Assembly: GCA_000708835.1 (NCBI GenBank)
Contig: DF237683.1
Location: 1-39,003 of the forward strand
Direction of reading: 5' to 3'
DNA length: 39,003 nucleotides
Source of the DNA: Klebsormidium nitens
Taxonomy: Eukaryota; Streptophyta; Klebsormidiophyceae; Klebsormidiales; Klebsormidiaceae
Shown: positions 26,213 to 35,781 of the stretch, piece after piece
How the letters are laid out: each line of letters opens with the position of its first letter
How positions within the stretch are numbered: position 1 is the stretch's first letter
Translations under genes and position numbers: made by a program
The notes under the pieces: model-generated
Seen by the model: only the letters and a program-made list of their open reading frames with translations
What the model was told of the DNA's origin: nothing
The model's database searches: none

Positions 26213-28048
26213 ATGTTTTCATATGGGTGTCTGCCGTCAAAGAGGATTGCAGGCATTCTTACGTCTCTTGTCTTGCAGGAGTCGGCAGGGGAGCCGGCAG
26301 TGCTCCCTACACCATTCATCAACCTGGACCAAGATCAAAAGGAGGATGTCACGGTTGTGGAATTGAAGTTTGGCGATCGTTTGGGGGCCCTACTGGACAC
26401 GGTGAGTCATGTGCCAGGCCTATAGATTGTACCGCTGGTCTTGCTAAGCTGCTCAGCTAGAAGAGAGTCAGGTAGAGTGGTGTGAGAGGCAATGGAACAA
26501 TTGTTCCTAGATCTATGTGGGCCGATCTGATGCTGCTAATTGGCTGTCACAGATGAAGGCTCTCCGTGAGCTTGGGGTGAATGTGGTGAAGGCCAAAGTG
26601 AGCACCGTGGAGCGCGTTGGCTGGAACAAGTTTGAGATCACCAACAAGTGAGACAGCAGCGCAGCTCTCCCTCCGTCCTCTGGTTTGCACCTTCGGTAGC
26701 GCTTTCACCTCTCCTCGATGTCAATTTCATCGGGAGCTGCCTTGTCTTTCTTTCTACAAAGGCATTGAGCTAGGCCAGCATCCTCCAGCAGAAGAAGACC
26801 CTTGACAATTGCATCAGGGATCGTTCAACAGTGAGGCTTGAAAGCAATGTTCAGAACTATCTTGATGCCCCGGTGCACAGGGACGGTGGCAAGGTGACGG
26901 ACCCCGAGCTGGTGGAGGCGATCCGGCTGACAGTCATTGAGAACCTCCTGCAGTACCATCCTGTAAGACACCGCAAGCCAACAACTGAAGTCAATAAGCT
27001 GGCTGGGTCAATCTGCTGAACGGTGCACGATGTAGTCGAAATGGTACAATGATCCCATTGCCTGCAATTACCACCATCTATTAAGAGTTGCCTCTTGTGT
27101 CTGTGAGGTACCTTGACAGCCCCTCGTCCGGTCATCTGCTTGGTTCTTCCTTGTGCAAGTCTTCAGGTCTCGCTAAACATCTGGGACAGGACAGCCCCCA
27201 TCCAGGCACAGAGAAAAAGTAGCCAAGTAGCTACAAATCTCTTGAGGAATTGTGCCGCTTGGGTTCAAGGTTTGAAAGTTGACGGCCCCTCACTGAGGAG
27301 GTCAGTGTCGCTGTCCCAAACTTACATTTCCTATACGGGCAAGTGGATTCGGTGGTCAGGTTAAAGCATTCCCCTTACTCAAGCAAAGGTCGTTTGGCTC
27401 TGCAGGAGTCGAGTGCCAAGCTTGCTATGGGGCTGCCCAGCCCTCAGGCAATTCAGATTCCCACGTCCATAACTGTGTCGCCCGTGGATGCCACAAGCTC
27501 ATGCATCCATGTCGAGACTCCAGACCGACCAGGACTCCTCCTCGAAATCGTCAAGGTGCTTACAGACATCAGTGTTGTGATCAAGTCAGCTGACATCCAT
27601 ACTGAGGTAAGAACAAAGCTTCAAGATATAATCAAAGTCTTAGACCATGTTTGTTTGCCGGTGAGTCGCTTCCAGCGCACCTTGTGTGCATAATCTGGCA
27701 AGCAAGAACAAACCGCTCACCAGCGCTCCCTGGTGCAGGGCCTGGTTGCCCTGGACGACTTCGTGGTGTCTTATCAGGGGGAGGCCCTGAACAAGTCCAT
27801 GAAAGAGGTAAGCCCCACCCTGTACTCACATCCGCGCCATGCCGAGACGCGCTGTGAGCCAGCTCTACCTGGTTCAGACGACGCAGTATGCAGGCTCTAC
27901 CTGGTTTGTTGACTGCGTGCAGATTCCCTACATCGTGGATTGTACATGCTTCTTCTCACACTCATCTTCACCTTTCTGTGGTCAGCTGGTGACCAACGCC
28001 CTGCAATTTTACCTCACTCGGTATAGTCTAGAAGAGGACAGCTACTAG
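26213..28048 (+). CDS. ACR11: Plastid-type ACT-domain repeat protein (ACR11/ACR12-like)
   Basis: ACT domains bind amino acids; Arabidopsis ACR11 is a chloroplast protein linked to glutamine/nitrogen metabolism (family knowledge). Exons are 26279-26401 (or from the in-frame ATG at 26213), 26553-26647, 26818-26962, 27406-27606, 27739-27807 and 27986-28048. The first ACT unit reads VTVVELKFGDRLGALLDTMK then LRELGVNVVKAKV and NKFEIT. GGKVTDPELVEAIRLTVIEN follows, then ESSAKLAMG. The second ACT unit reads HVETPDRPGLLLEIVKVLTD, DISVVIKSADIHTEG and LDDFVVSYQGEALNK, and the C-terminus is ALQFYLTRYSLEEDSY. Order and spacing match ACR11/12. From 26213 the product would be 253 residues. A strong pyrimidine tract and AG at 26277-26278 suggest that the true first coding exon lies upstream with a transit peptide (candidate 25621), so the N-terminus is unresolved. 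The acceptor at 26817 was chosen by phase. Confidence 0.86.
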
Positions 28049-29096
28049 GTAGCCGTCGGCAGATTCAGTCATGCAAGCTATGGTGTCTAAAAGGACTTGT
28101 ATATATTCTGCTTGTGTTGGTAAACACTGTAAATAGGATTGTTGTCACTTTGATAGTTGTGCGTTTGTCATCTTAACAGTAATTTGGCTTAAATTTTTTT
28201 CTAAAAACAGATATATATATGTAAGTAGATTGTACCTAAAGATCCGATTGGCAGTCGCAGTGACAATGTTCCAGGTAATAGCACATGAACCAAACTCAGC
28301 CCATGCATTCATATAATCCTTCGAAAGTCAACTCATCAATATGTTTGCGACAAATGTGCGGCAATTCTGGTACAATTGCCTAGATGCAGATTGGACCTTT
28401 CACTGTACGATTGGTGCTACTTCACTAGCTGTGCGCCGCGACTAATCGTGGTCGATTCTCATGCACCGCGAGCCTGGTCGTAGAATCAGGATATATATAC
28501 GTCATCGAAATCGACAGGTGCAATGGCATGTGTTATTGAATGACGAACTCGAGAAAAGAGACCATCGTAAACCATGACACCATGGTCATTATATGCATGC
28601 CATGTGGGAGTTCGATGGTGCAATCTCAGCTCTGTAATCAAAGATCACATTGACGGCTTTGAAGTGACATTAATACTTGATATTGTTCGATCATGGGTGA
28701 TCCCATCATGCTGGATTAAGATGTTGGCCTGGACATCATGCATGTATGACTTCGGTCGCAATCAACATCAGGTACTGGACTTCGACCGGCGTTGCGGAAT
28801 GGACCTACCCTCATGGCGTTTGTAGGGCAACTTCGTCTGACTATTGTTCCACAAAGAGCGCCCTGCTGTCATGCGGAATGACCCGTCACCAAATCAACAA
28901 CAACAAGCTTCACAAAAAGACCGCTTAGAAAGGCAAAGACTCTGTTGGAGACTCGGTTCGGTATTGCAGCCTTTGTACAGCAGCTTCAGTAGCATGCTAC
29001 AACACCGCCCGGTCCCTCAGACTTGTATAGCATCAAAAACGTAGCTTACACGAGGACAATCGGTCACTACAAGTTCCAACAAGCCTCTTCTCCTCC
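28049..29096. other. Intergenic region between convergent ACT-repeat and C2H2 genes
   Basis: The first 150 bases include TGTAAATAGG near 28129 and an AT-rich run with ATATATATAT at about 28210, consistent with a 3' end region for the ACT gene. Another TATATATA word is near 28493. No recognisable coding region or RNA gene is seen. Confidence 0.5.
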
Positions 29097-31767
29097 TCAT
29101 ATTCCGCCATGAGGAACTTCGACAGCGCGCCTTGCTGGCTGGCCGTAGTGCGTGCGTTCATGCCGTGTTAGGTCCACCTTGTATCCAAACTGACGGCCGC
29201 AGTTCGGCCACCTGTTGAAAGAAAGTGACGCAGGTAAGGAGCTTTAAAGAGGCACCAAGCACTCTGATTGCAAGGAACATCACTGCACAAACACCAATCT
29301 GTGCATGTGCATATCTTTGACAAAGGATAAGAGCGCCTGACTTACGTGCATTGGAAGGGCTTCTCGCCCGTGTGCGTGCGCATGTGGCCGTGCAGCGAGT
29401 TGGCCCACTTGAAGGTCTTGTCGCAGCCCTCCCAGGGGCAGTGCAGAGGTCGCTCGTCGCTGTGGATCTTCTGGTGGGTGATGAGGCGCTCGCGGAAAGC
29501 AAAGCGCTTCCCGCAGCCCTCGTAAGGGCAGATGTGGGCCCGCTCGTGCTTCTTGACGTGGCGGCACATGACCGTCTTGCTGCTGAAGGCCATGCCACAC
29601 CCCTCGAAGGGGCACTGGTAAGGCCGGTGGCCCCTGCATGCAGACCACCAAGGATGAGGGCAAAGCAACATCAGAGGCCAGTTTTCAATAAGTGCCATGG
29701 ATAGCCAAAGCTCTGAAGGTGGCAGCATGTCACAGCGTACTGAATCTGGTCAAGAGTGAGAGCATGTCGCAAAGGACGGAGATGTATTCCCGGCCGGACT
29801 TGAACGTTTCTTTTCTCAAATCTGGAAAGAACAATGTGATTCGTATCCAGCAGCAAGCACAGATCCTGCTAGGGCATAGCCCTTGATAAGCGCATGCACA
29901 CAAAGACGGATGGTGCAGGGTGTCACCTGTGCTCGTTCTCGTGGTCGCGCAGGTTGCCAGGGGTGGCAAACGTTCTGCCGCAGTCGGGATAGGTGCAACT
30001 GTGCACCTTCTCAGTCATGATCAACATGCGCTTCACCTCGTCCAGCATCTGCACAGAACGCGATGCACAGCTTCATGCAAGCAACTGTTGAGGCCCGCGT
30101 GAATCTGTGCGCATACTCCCAGTTGCTTGCTCGCACACTAGGCAGAGTCATTGCAGAGAAAACCTTGAGTGTGGGATACAAGCAGTGAGCTTTATCTTCT
30201 AGGTAAGTGGTGTCTAACCTTCTCGAGTTGCGGGATTGTGAGGTCTTCCCACGGGATGTCTCGCAGTTGGGGGGTGATATCCAGGGGGTAGTGCTGCTGC
30301 CCTGATGCCTCCAGGGTCTCCAGCAGGCTGCGGTGAGCCAGGGAAAGCTCGTGCGAGTCGCCACCACGCAGGTGCTCAAACCTGGGAAGGGAGAGGAAGC
30401 CGTCTTACAATGCAAGACAGGGCTGGCACAAAATGCTTGACAACCATTGGAAAGTTGCCCCTCTCTCAAGGTGACAAAGTTGCAGACTGCAAGCAGGGGG
30501 AACAGGGGAAAGGGGCCTAGCAGAAAGAGATCTCTCAATGTTAGAGAGGCGGAGAAAGCTGGCGCCAGTATCCAGTTCGCGCACCTGAGTCGCTTCCACT
30601 TGGTCAAAGCTGGCTTGCGTGACGCACTGTAGGGGTCCTTCTTGCCAGGCTTCTCTGGCAGCTCCACATGGGCCAGGCTTGCGCTTAGGAAGCGCTCCAC
30701 GCTGCCTTCAAACTGGTCGTTCACAAGCTTCATCAGCTTCTGGTAGGCTGTATGATGAAGAAAACGAAGCATGAGGTGTGCATTGCCATAAGGGAACAAA
30801 AGCTTCTCAGAAGTCTGCCCTTGACTTTGTTCCTCAGCATGTCAGACAAGATATCGGAGGAGGACCACCTTTCTTTTCCTGGAGGTACGATTGCCACAGT
30901 CCTTGCCATCATTGTCCTTCTCAAGCAAGAGAATGGCGGGACCTTTCAACTGATGCTGGTCGACTTGGTACAAGGAACTGATTATGATACCTCTTTCTGC
31001 CTCCATGCACCTTTGGTTTTCCATATATTGTATTCTGCAAGGACTCTCAACACACACTATAAGCACTCACAGATGGGGTCCAGGTCTATCTCAAGCCGCT
31101 TCAGCTTGCGCCTCTTCTTTGACTGCTTCCCCATCCCCATCAGAGGGATGGCCTCTCCATGTTGCATCCCTGGCCCCGCAACAGCCATCTGCTGGTGTGC
31201 CAAGTGTTGGTGCACCAGTTGCTGCTGTGCCAGTTGCTGCTGTGCTAGTTGCTGCTGTGCGAGCTGTTGCTGCGCCAGCTGCTGGTGCGCTAGCTGCTGC
31301 TGTGCCAGGGCCAGGTTCAAGCTGTGACTGTCCAGAATTGTCCCCCCCAACGCGGTATATTGCAGCAGCTGCCCCCGCTGCTGCTCCTCCAGCCGCTGCT
31401 GTTCCTCCTCCTCCAGCGCTCCATCTCGCCGGTACTGCATTGGCACCTGTAGGTACCCCTGGTGCCCGGCCAGCCCCATATGCGTCGCCTGCTGGTGTCT
31501 CCGGGCGTCCTCACCCTCCTCCTCGTCTTCCTCATGGACGGGGACCTCCTCACCCCGGAGCTCCACCTCCATGTCCAACTCTTCATGGCGGCTCCTGTCA
31601 TCCTCTTCCTGGTCCACCCTTTCTGACCAGCCCCGCCCTTCCTGGTCAGACGCTTGATAATGCTCGTGGCTGCCCCCGTGCTGCCCCTCTCCTTGCACAT
31701 GAAATGCCCCGTGCCTCTCATCTGGTTCAGGCTCCCCCTGCATGTACCTCTCTCGGTCGGCCATCAT
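29097..31767 (-). CDS. C2H2 zinc-finger protein with five fingers, acidic and Gln-rich N-terminus (515 aa)
   Basis: Probable nuclear nucleic-acid-binding protein, a transcription factor or chromatin cofactor. Exons (-) are 31071-31767, 30585-30747, 30219-30381, 29927-30048, 29346-29633 and 29097-29211, total 1548 nt, in phase. Residues 1-130 are acidic and His/Glu-rich. Residues about 149-196 are a Gln-rich array of LAQQQ-type pentapeptides. KQSKKRRKLKR near 217-227 looks like a nuclear localisation signal. A conserved helical region follows (LMKLVNDQFEGSVERFLSAS, then DIPWEDLTIPQLEKMLDEVK). Five TFIIIA-type fingers then run from about 358 to 500: CTYPDCGRTF, CPFEGCGMAF, CPYEGCGKRF, CPWEGCDKTF with a TGEKPF linker, and CTWPNCGRQF. 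The tail after the last finger is only about 15 residues. The fingers resemble the YY1/TFIIIA style, but I cannot name the orthologue. The start is the first of two tandem ATGs at 31767. Confidence 0.87.
31189..31309 (-). repeat. 15-nt tandem repeats encoding LAQQQ-type Gln-rich array
   Basis: On the plus strand, units like GTTGCTGCTGTGCCA recur about eight times with third-base changes, while reading LAQQQ, LAHQQ and LVHQH on the minus strand. The synonymous variation between units shows that it is an older minisatellite held in frame, not a pure CAG run. It lies in exon 1 of the C2H2 gene. Confidence 0.8.
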
Positions 31768-32261
31768 GCGCAAAGGGAGCCCTCAAATCTTGAGCGCTGC
31801 TCATGCACCGGAGAGGAAAAGGACAACTTCCTCTCCGCTTTTCTCCTTCCTCCTCGTCCGGTCTGCAGAGAAGGGCAGGTTCATCCACGGACTCCGATGC
31901 ATCCTGGTAGCGAGAGCTCACGTCTGCCGTCGATCTGATAAGCCAGATTCCACATACTCGAGGGCGTCCCATGTTCGTTGATTGGATCAGGAGAGGAGCT
32001 CGAGAATTGGCGCTGCATAGAGGAATGGTTGGTCCAACAACGAAACCCTAATCCAACTTCTCTTGCAAAGGTTGTATATAATGGAAAGCGGATCCCTGGC
32101 TCTTGCCAATAATAATGTTGGCATTGCATGGGGCATTAAAAGGGCCCTGATCTTTGAAAAACGTACCTAGCCAGATCCCAGGGCGCTGCCAATCTGTGAG
32201 ATCCTTTGCGTCCAACTTGCTTGCCGGTCACCAGAGTTGGATAATCCGTTTCGCCCCGACT
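31768..32261. promoter_or_regulatory. Divergent promoter region with telo-box and TATA-like element
   Basis: These 494 bases lie between the start codons of the C2H2 gene (-) and the coiled-coil gene (+). AAACCCTAA, a telo-box as used in plant promoters, is at 32043-32051. TATATAA is at 32075-32081 on the plus strand, about 180 bases before the ATG at 32262, a fitting place for the coiled-coil gene's TATA box if the 5' UTR is about 150 bases. Whether the telo-box serves one or both genes cannot be told. Confidence 0.45.
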
Positions 32262-34491
32262 ATGGATGGCTCCTCTGACCTCGCAGATTACCACTGTCTT
32301 CGTGAACGAGTTGCAAATCTTAAGTTCGAGCAACGTAAGGTCTCAAAAGCAGATGAGACGGCCCTGTCAAAGCAGGATTGGCCACAGGTTAACCAGCTCA
32401 ACCTGCTGCATCAGCAAGAAGTCAAGGTAAGCCAACAACTGTGCAAGAGTGACAAGCAGACGGGGGACTTCCGACTATGATGCAATATTCGAGCATCTTG
32501 CAGCTGTATTGATTGCGCATCGATGCATAAATTGCAGCTGACATGCGAATGCAATGCTGCCTACTGCAGTCCTGGGAGGGTAAGCTGCATGATGCCATGC
32601 GGCGCCTGGCAGCTCAACGAGCGGAGGTAGACAAGGAGAAGCTGGCAGCGGCGGCCCGGGTGAACAGCCTGGTGGGCAAGCTGGAGCGGCTGGAGAAGAG
32701 CAGCAAGGAGGCAGCGACACAGATGGCGCTGGTGCATCAGCGGGAGGTCAGCTTGGAGGACAGGGAGAGGGCAGGTCAATGCTGACGGCAGCATACAGAC
32801 AATCTAGGGCAGATAAAAGCAAACTTCCAATCACCATCTCGCCTTCAAAGAATTGTTAGATTGTCTTTTAAGTTGCTCTTGAAAGAACAGCGCAACAGAT
32901 GCATCTGCTAGCGGCAATTTGAGAGCCTTGTTGAATTTTGAAAGGCCCAACTACACCTGACGGTCTACAGGTTGATGAACTTGCTGCGAGGCAGAGGGCA
33001 GAGAGGGAAGCCTGGCAGCGCCAACAAGAAGAGCGGGAGCAGGAGCACAGGAAAGAGCTGGAAGACAAGCTGGCGCTGGTCAAAGCAAAGAGCCTGGCTG
33101 CTTGCAAAGAGGTAGAAGACGTTGGAGAAGGCCATTCGCACCCTGGCAACATTTCGGATTGCTGTGATTTGCCTGTTCCTAGAAAGTTGACAGCATAGAT
33201 GATCAACATGCTCCAACAGGGCCCCTTGCTCAATTGGGTCACTTGCCTATTGATGCTCGTGCTGTGCGCCAGGTGTTGCAAGCGGAGGCAGAGTGGAAGC
33301 AGCGGCATGCGGCCCAGCTTCAGGAGACGATCAAGCGGCAGGCCCGGCTAGAGGAGCTGCAGGCGAGCGTGGAGCAGCTGACCAGGACAGCGGAGGAGGC
33401 CCGGCAAGGGGAGTCACACTGGGTATGGTTGCCAAGGCCTCCTGCCTCTCAGAAGTCGAGGGCTAATAGACCACTTTGAAATAACAGTGCTGCACTTCGC
33501 TGGAGTGAATTATGAAGCTTTCGTGGTAACACGTCGGCACTGATACGAGACCTTCTTGTTCGATGGAACGACCAGACTCGGTTTCAGCAATACGAACCTG
33601 TTCTACGATGCTATCCCTCTACTATATCTTGTAACGTTTCCCACTGTTTCCAAGGATCTGTATAGTGAAAGCTCGGCTGCAAGCCTTTTCTGACACTGCT
33701 AATCTTCGTCTCAACGCCTGTCTGAGCGGTGCCGCACATCGTGCAGAAGGTCGAGTACGAGGCTGCTGCAGTCAAGCACCGGCGGCAGACTGCGGGGCTG
33801 CAACAGCAGCTGCAAGACTCGCGTGAGCTCGTGCTGCTCGACCAGCAAAGTGCCTGCCCTTAGTGTATGCCTGGTGTTCGATCATACTGTTCGTTGCAGT
33901 ATAGAAGTTCGCCCCCCCCTTTCCGGGTTTTTGTGGACTCTCGCTCGCTTCTAGTTTTCAGAGGTTGCTACCACTTCCTTCCAGGGGCTGCCTTGACGAC
34001 TGCTGCCGCAGCCCACCAGGCCGACCTCGACCAGCTGCGAATAACGCACCAGGCCGAGATCGATCAATATAGGAAACAAAAGGTAGGCGTCCTCGCAACA
34101 TGGAATCAACAGCAAGGTACTCCATATGAGCACACTGCTCTTCCTGTCCACACAAAGTAACATTCGGCTGCTTCGTAGCTCTAGAAACGATGCCTGCGTG
34201 GGTTCACTTCACCGGGCCGACAGCTTCTTTTGCCACTTGACGTTATCAGACGGCAAAGCATCAAAGTATGCACCCTTCATGCATTATTCAACTCCGTCGC
34301 CGCATGCTGAATTGAGCTGTTTGGTTTTCCAGAGCCAAGATCTTGAGGACTTGGAGGATCGGGTAAGGGAAACCGTCTCTCGCAAGGACGCAACGATCAC
34401 CACTCTTCAAACGGATCTTGCCGCAACCACCAGACAACTGAAAAGTATGGAGCACCTGCTGAACCAGCTTCGAGACGAAAGTACGACTTAG
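32262..34491 (+). CDS. Coiled-coil protein (321 aa), possibly centriolar CEP131-like
   Basis: Exons 32262-32426, 32570-32746, 32971-33111, 33273-33422, 33747-33822, 33985-34082 and 34333-34491 sum to 966 nt with every phase consistent. The product is almost wholly helical and charged. Stretches such as RQRAEREAWQRQQEEREQEH, LQETIKRQARLEELQASVEQ and HQADLDQLRITHQAEIDQYR show heptad-like patterns with few prolines or glycines. The C-terminus, DLEDLEDRVRETVSRKDATI followed by a second helix ending LLNQLRDESTT, resembles my memory of the C-terminal end of CEP131/AZI1-type basal-body proteins. That match is tentative, and CEP131 is normally much longer, so this could be a short relative, an incomplete model or another coiled-coil family. 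The first exon is the least secure; an AG at 32285 could be an acceptor from an exon further upstream. Confidence 0.65.
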
Positions 34492-35781
34492 GATTGTGGT
34501 CGATTGGTGAACGCAGTCAGCATCTTTGCACAACATCGATTGGTTGCTACCACGTCCGCCAGCCGTGTTGGAACCCCGCTCCAAGTGCAGACGGTTCTCG
34601 TGCCAAACCACAAGACCTCATGTCGAGTTGTAAGGCCAGCGGGGGTGTATGGAACGGGCCGTTCCAAGGCGCGCCGCACACTCATGCAGAACCTCACGAG
34701 CAATGCGCATGGTTGGAACCAGAACCGTGAACCAGGCCAATGTGGGCCAGCCGACGACGGCCGACAGATTTAACAGTCTGCGAGCAACTGGATCTCATTT
34801 GCATGGCGATGCGCGCTGTAACTAGGTTCCGATATAACCTGCTTACGGTAAACCTTTGAGATTAGCGATTCATTCCACCTCTCCATGCACCTTTGGCTCA
34901 TGTGAATGCGTGCGGTAAGTTGCGCGCAGCTTGCATGCGCCCGGCCTACAATGTGCACATATCAAGTGTAACCTAGCTATACACTAGAGCGGGGGTGCGC
35001 CGCCTGTTACATGTATCAATTAAGGATGCCGTGCTTATAACGGACTCTCGCCATGACCTCAAATTGGCACGCTGCGCCCGATAATATAATTATAGAACAT
35101 GCGACATCCGACGACCCGTAAACTAAGACTAGCTAGCACATCGACTTGAGAATCCTAACACGGTTCGTCATCCATCATTGTCGATCGTTGGTACGTGCTG
35201 CCCGTGGCCGGGCCTGTTCCATGCTCAACTACCTGCACGAGCGTATTTCAGCCGCCCATGCACTTGCAATGCACAACGTGTGAACATGCATGTGCAACTG
35301 GCAATCTCACTGATGAGCTAATTCGTTCAAGTAAAAGGCCCTTCCATTACGTTCGTCCAAAGTGGTTCTTGTGGACATTGAACTATTCGACTTCAAGCCA
35401 GGGGTCTGCTCTGCTGCATGTACGGTTATATGCTGTCAAGTGATCAAGTACTATAGTGTCAGCTACCGTCTTTGTTTATAATCGAACCCAGTCGTCCAAT
35501 CTATGCGTTGGTTTTCTGACCGCATGGACTGAGTTCCTTCCCCAATACACGCCCGGCGTACCTGTTCTACACGAGCTACGCTGTGGGCCGTTTCTAGGAG
35601 CGGAGCCGTCCAATCTAGCAGTCGGCAACTCAACTGATTCTGGTCCCTGTTGTACGACCGCCGCTTGTGGCCGTTACAGCAATGATCAAATCAAAGAATG
35701 TTTGCAACCATGGGATGGTTTCTATGGCATCCAACTCCGCAACCCAACCCAACAGAGAAGCGAGATCGAATATCCCGCGTA
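34492..35781. other. Intergenic region between convergent coiled-coil and BODYGUARD-like genes
   Basis: About 1.3 kb receiving both 3' ends. No recognisable coding region, RNA gene or repeat is seen. A long plus-strand frame around 35456-36097 runs antisense into the last exon of the hydrolase and is judged non-coding. Confidence 0.5.
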
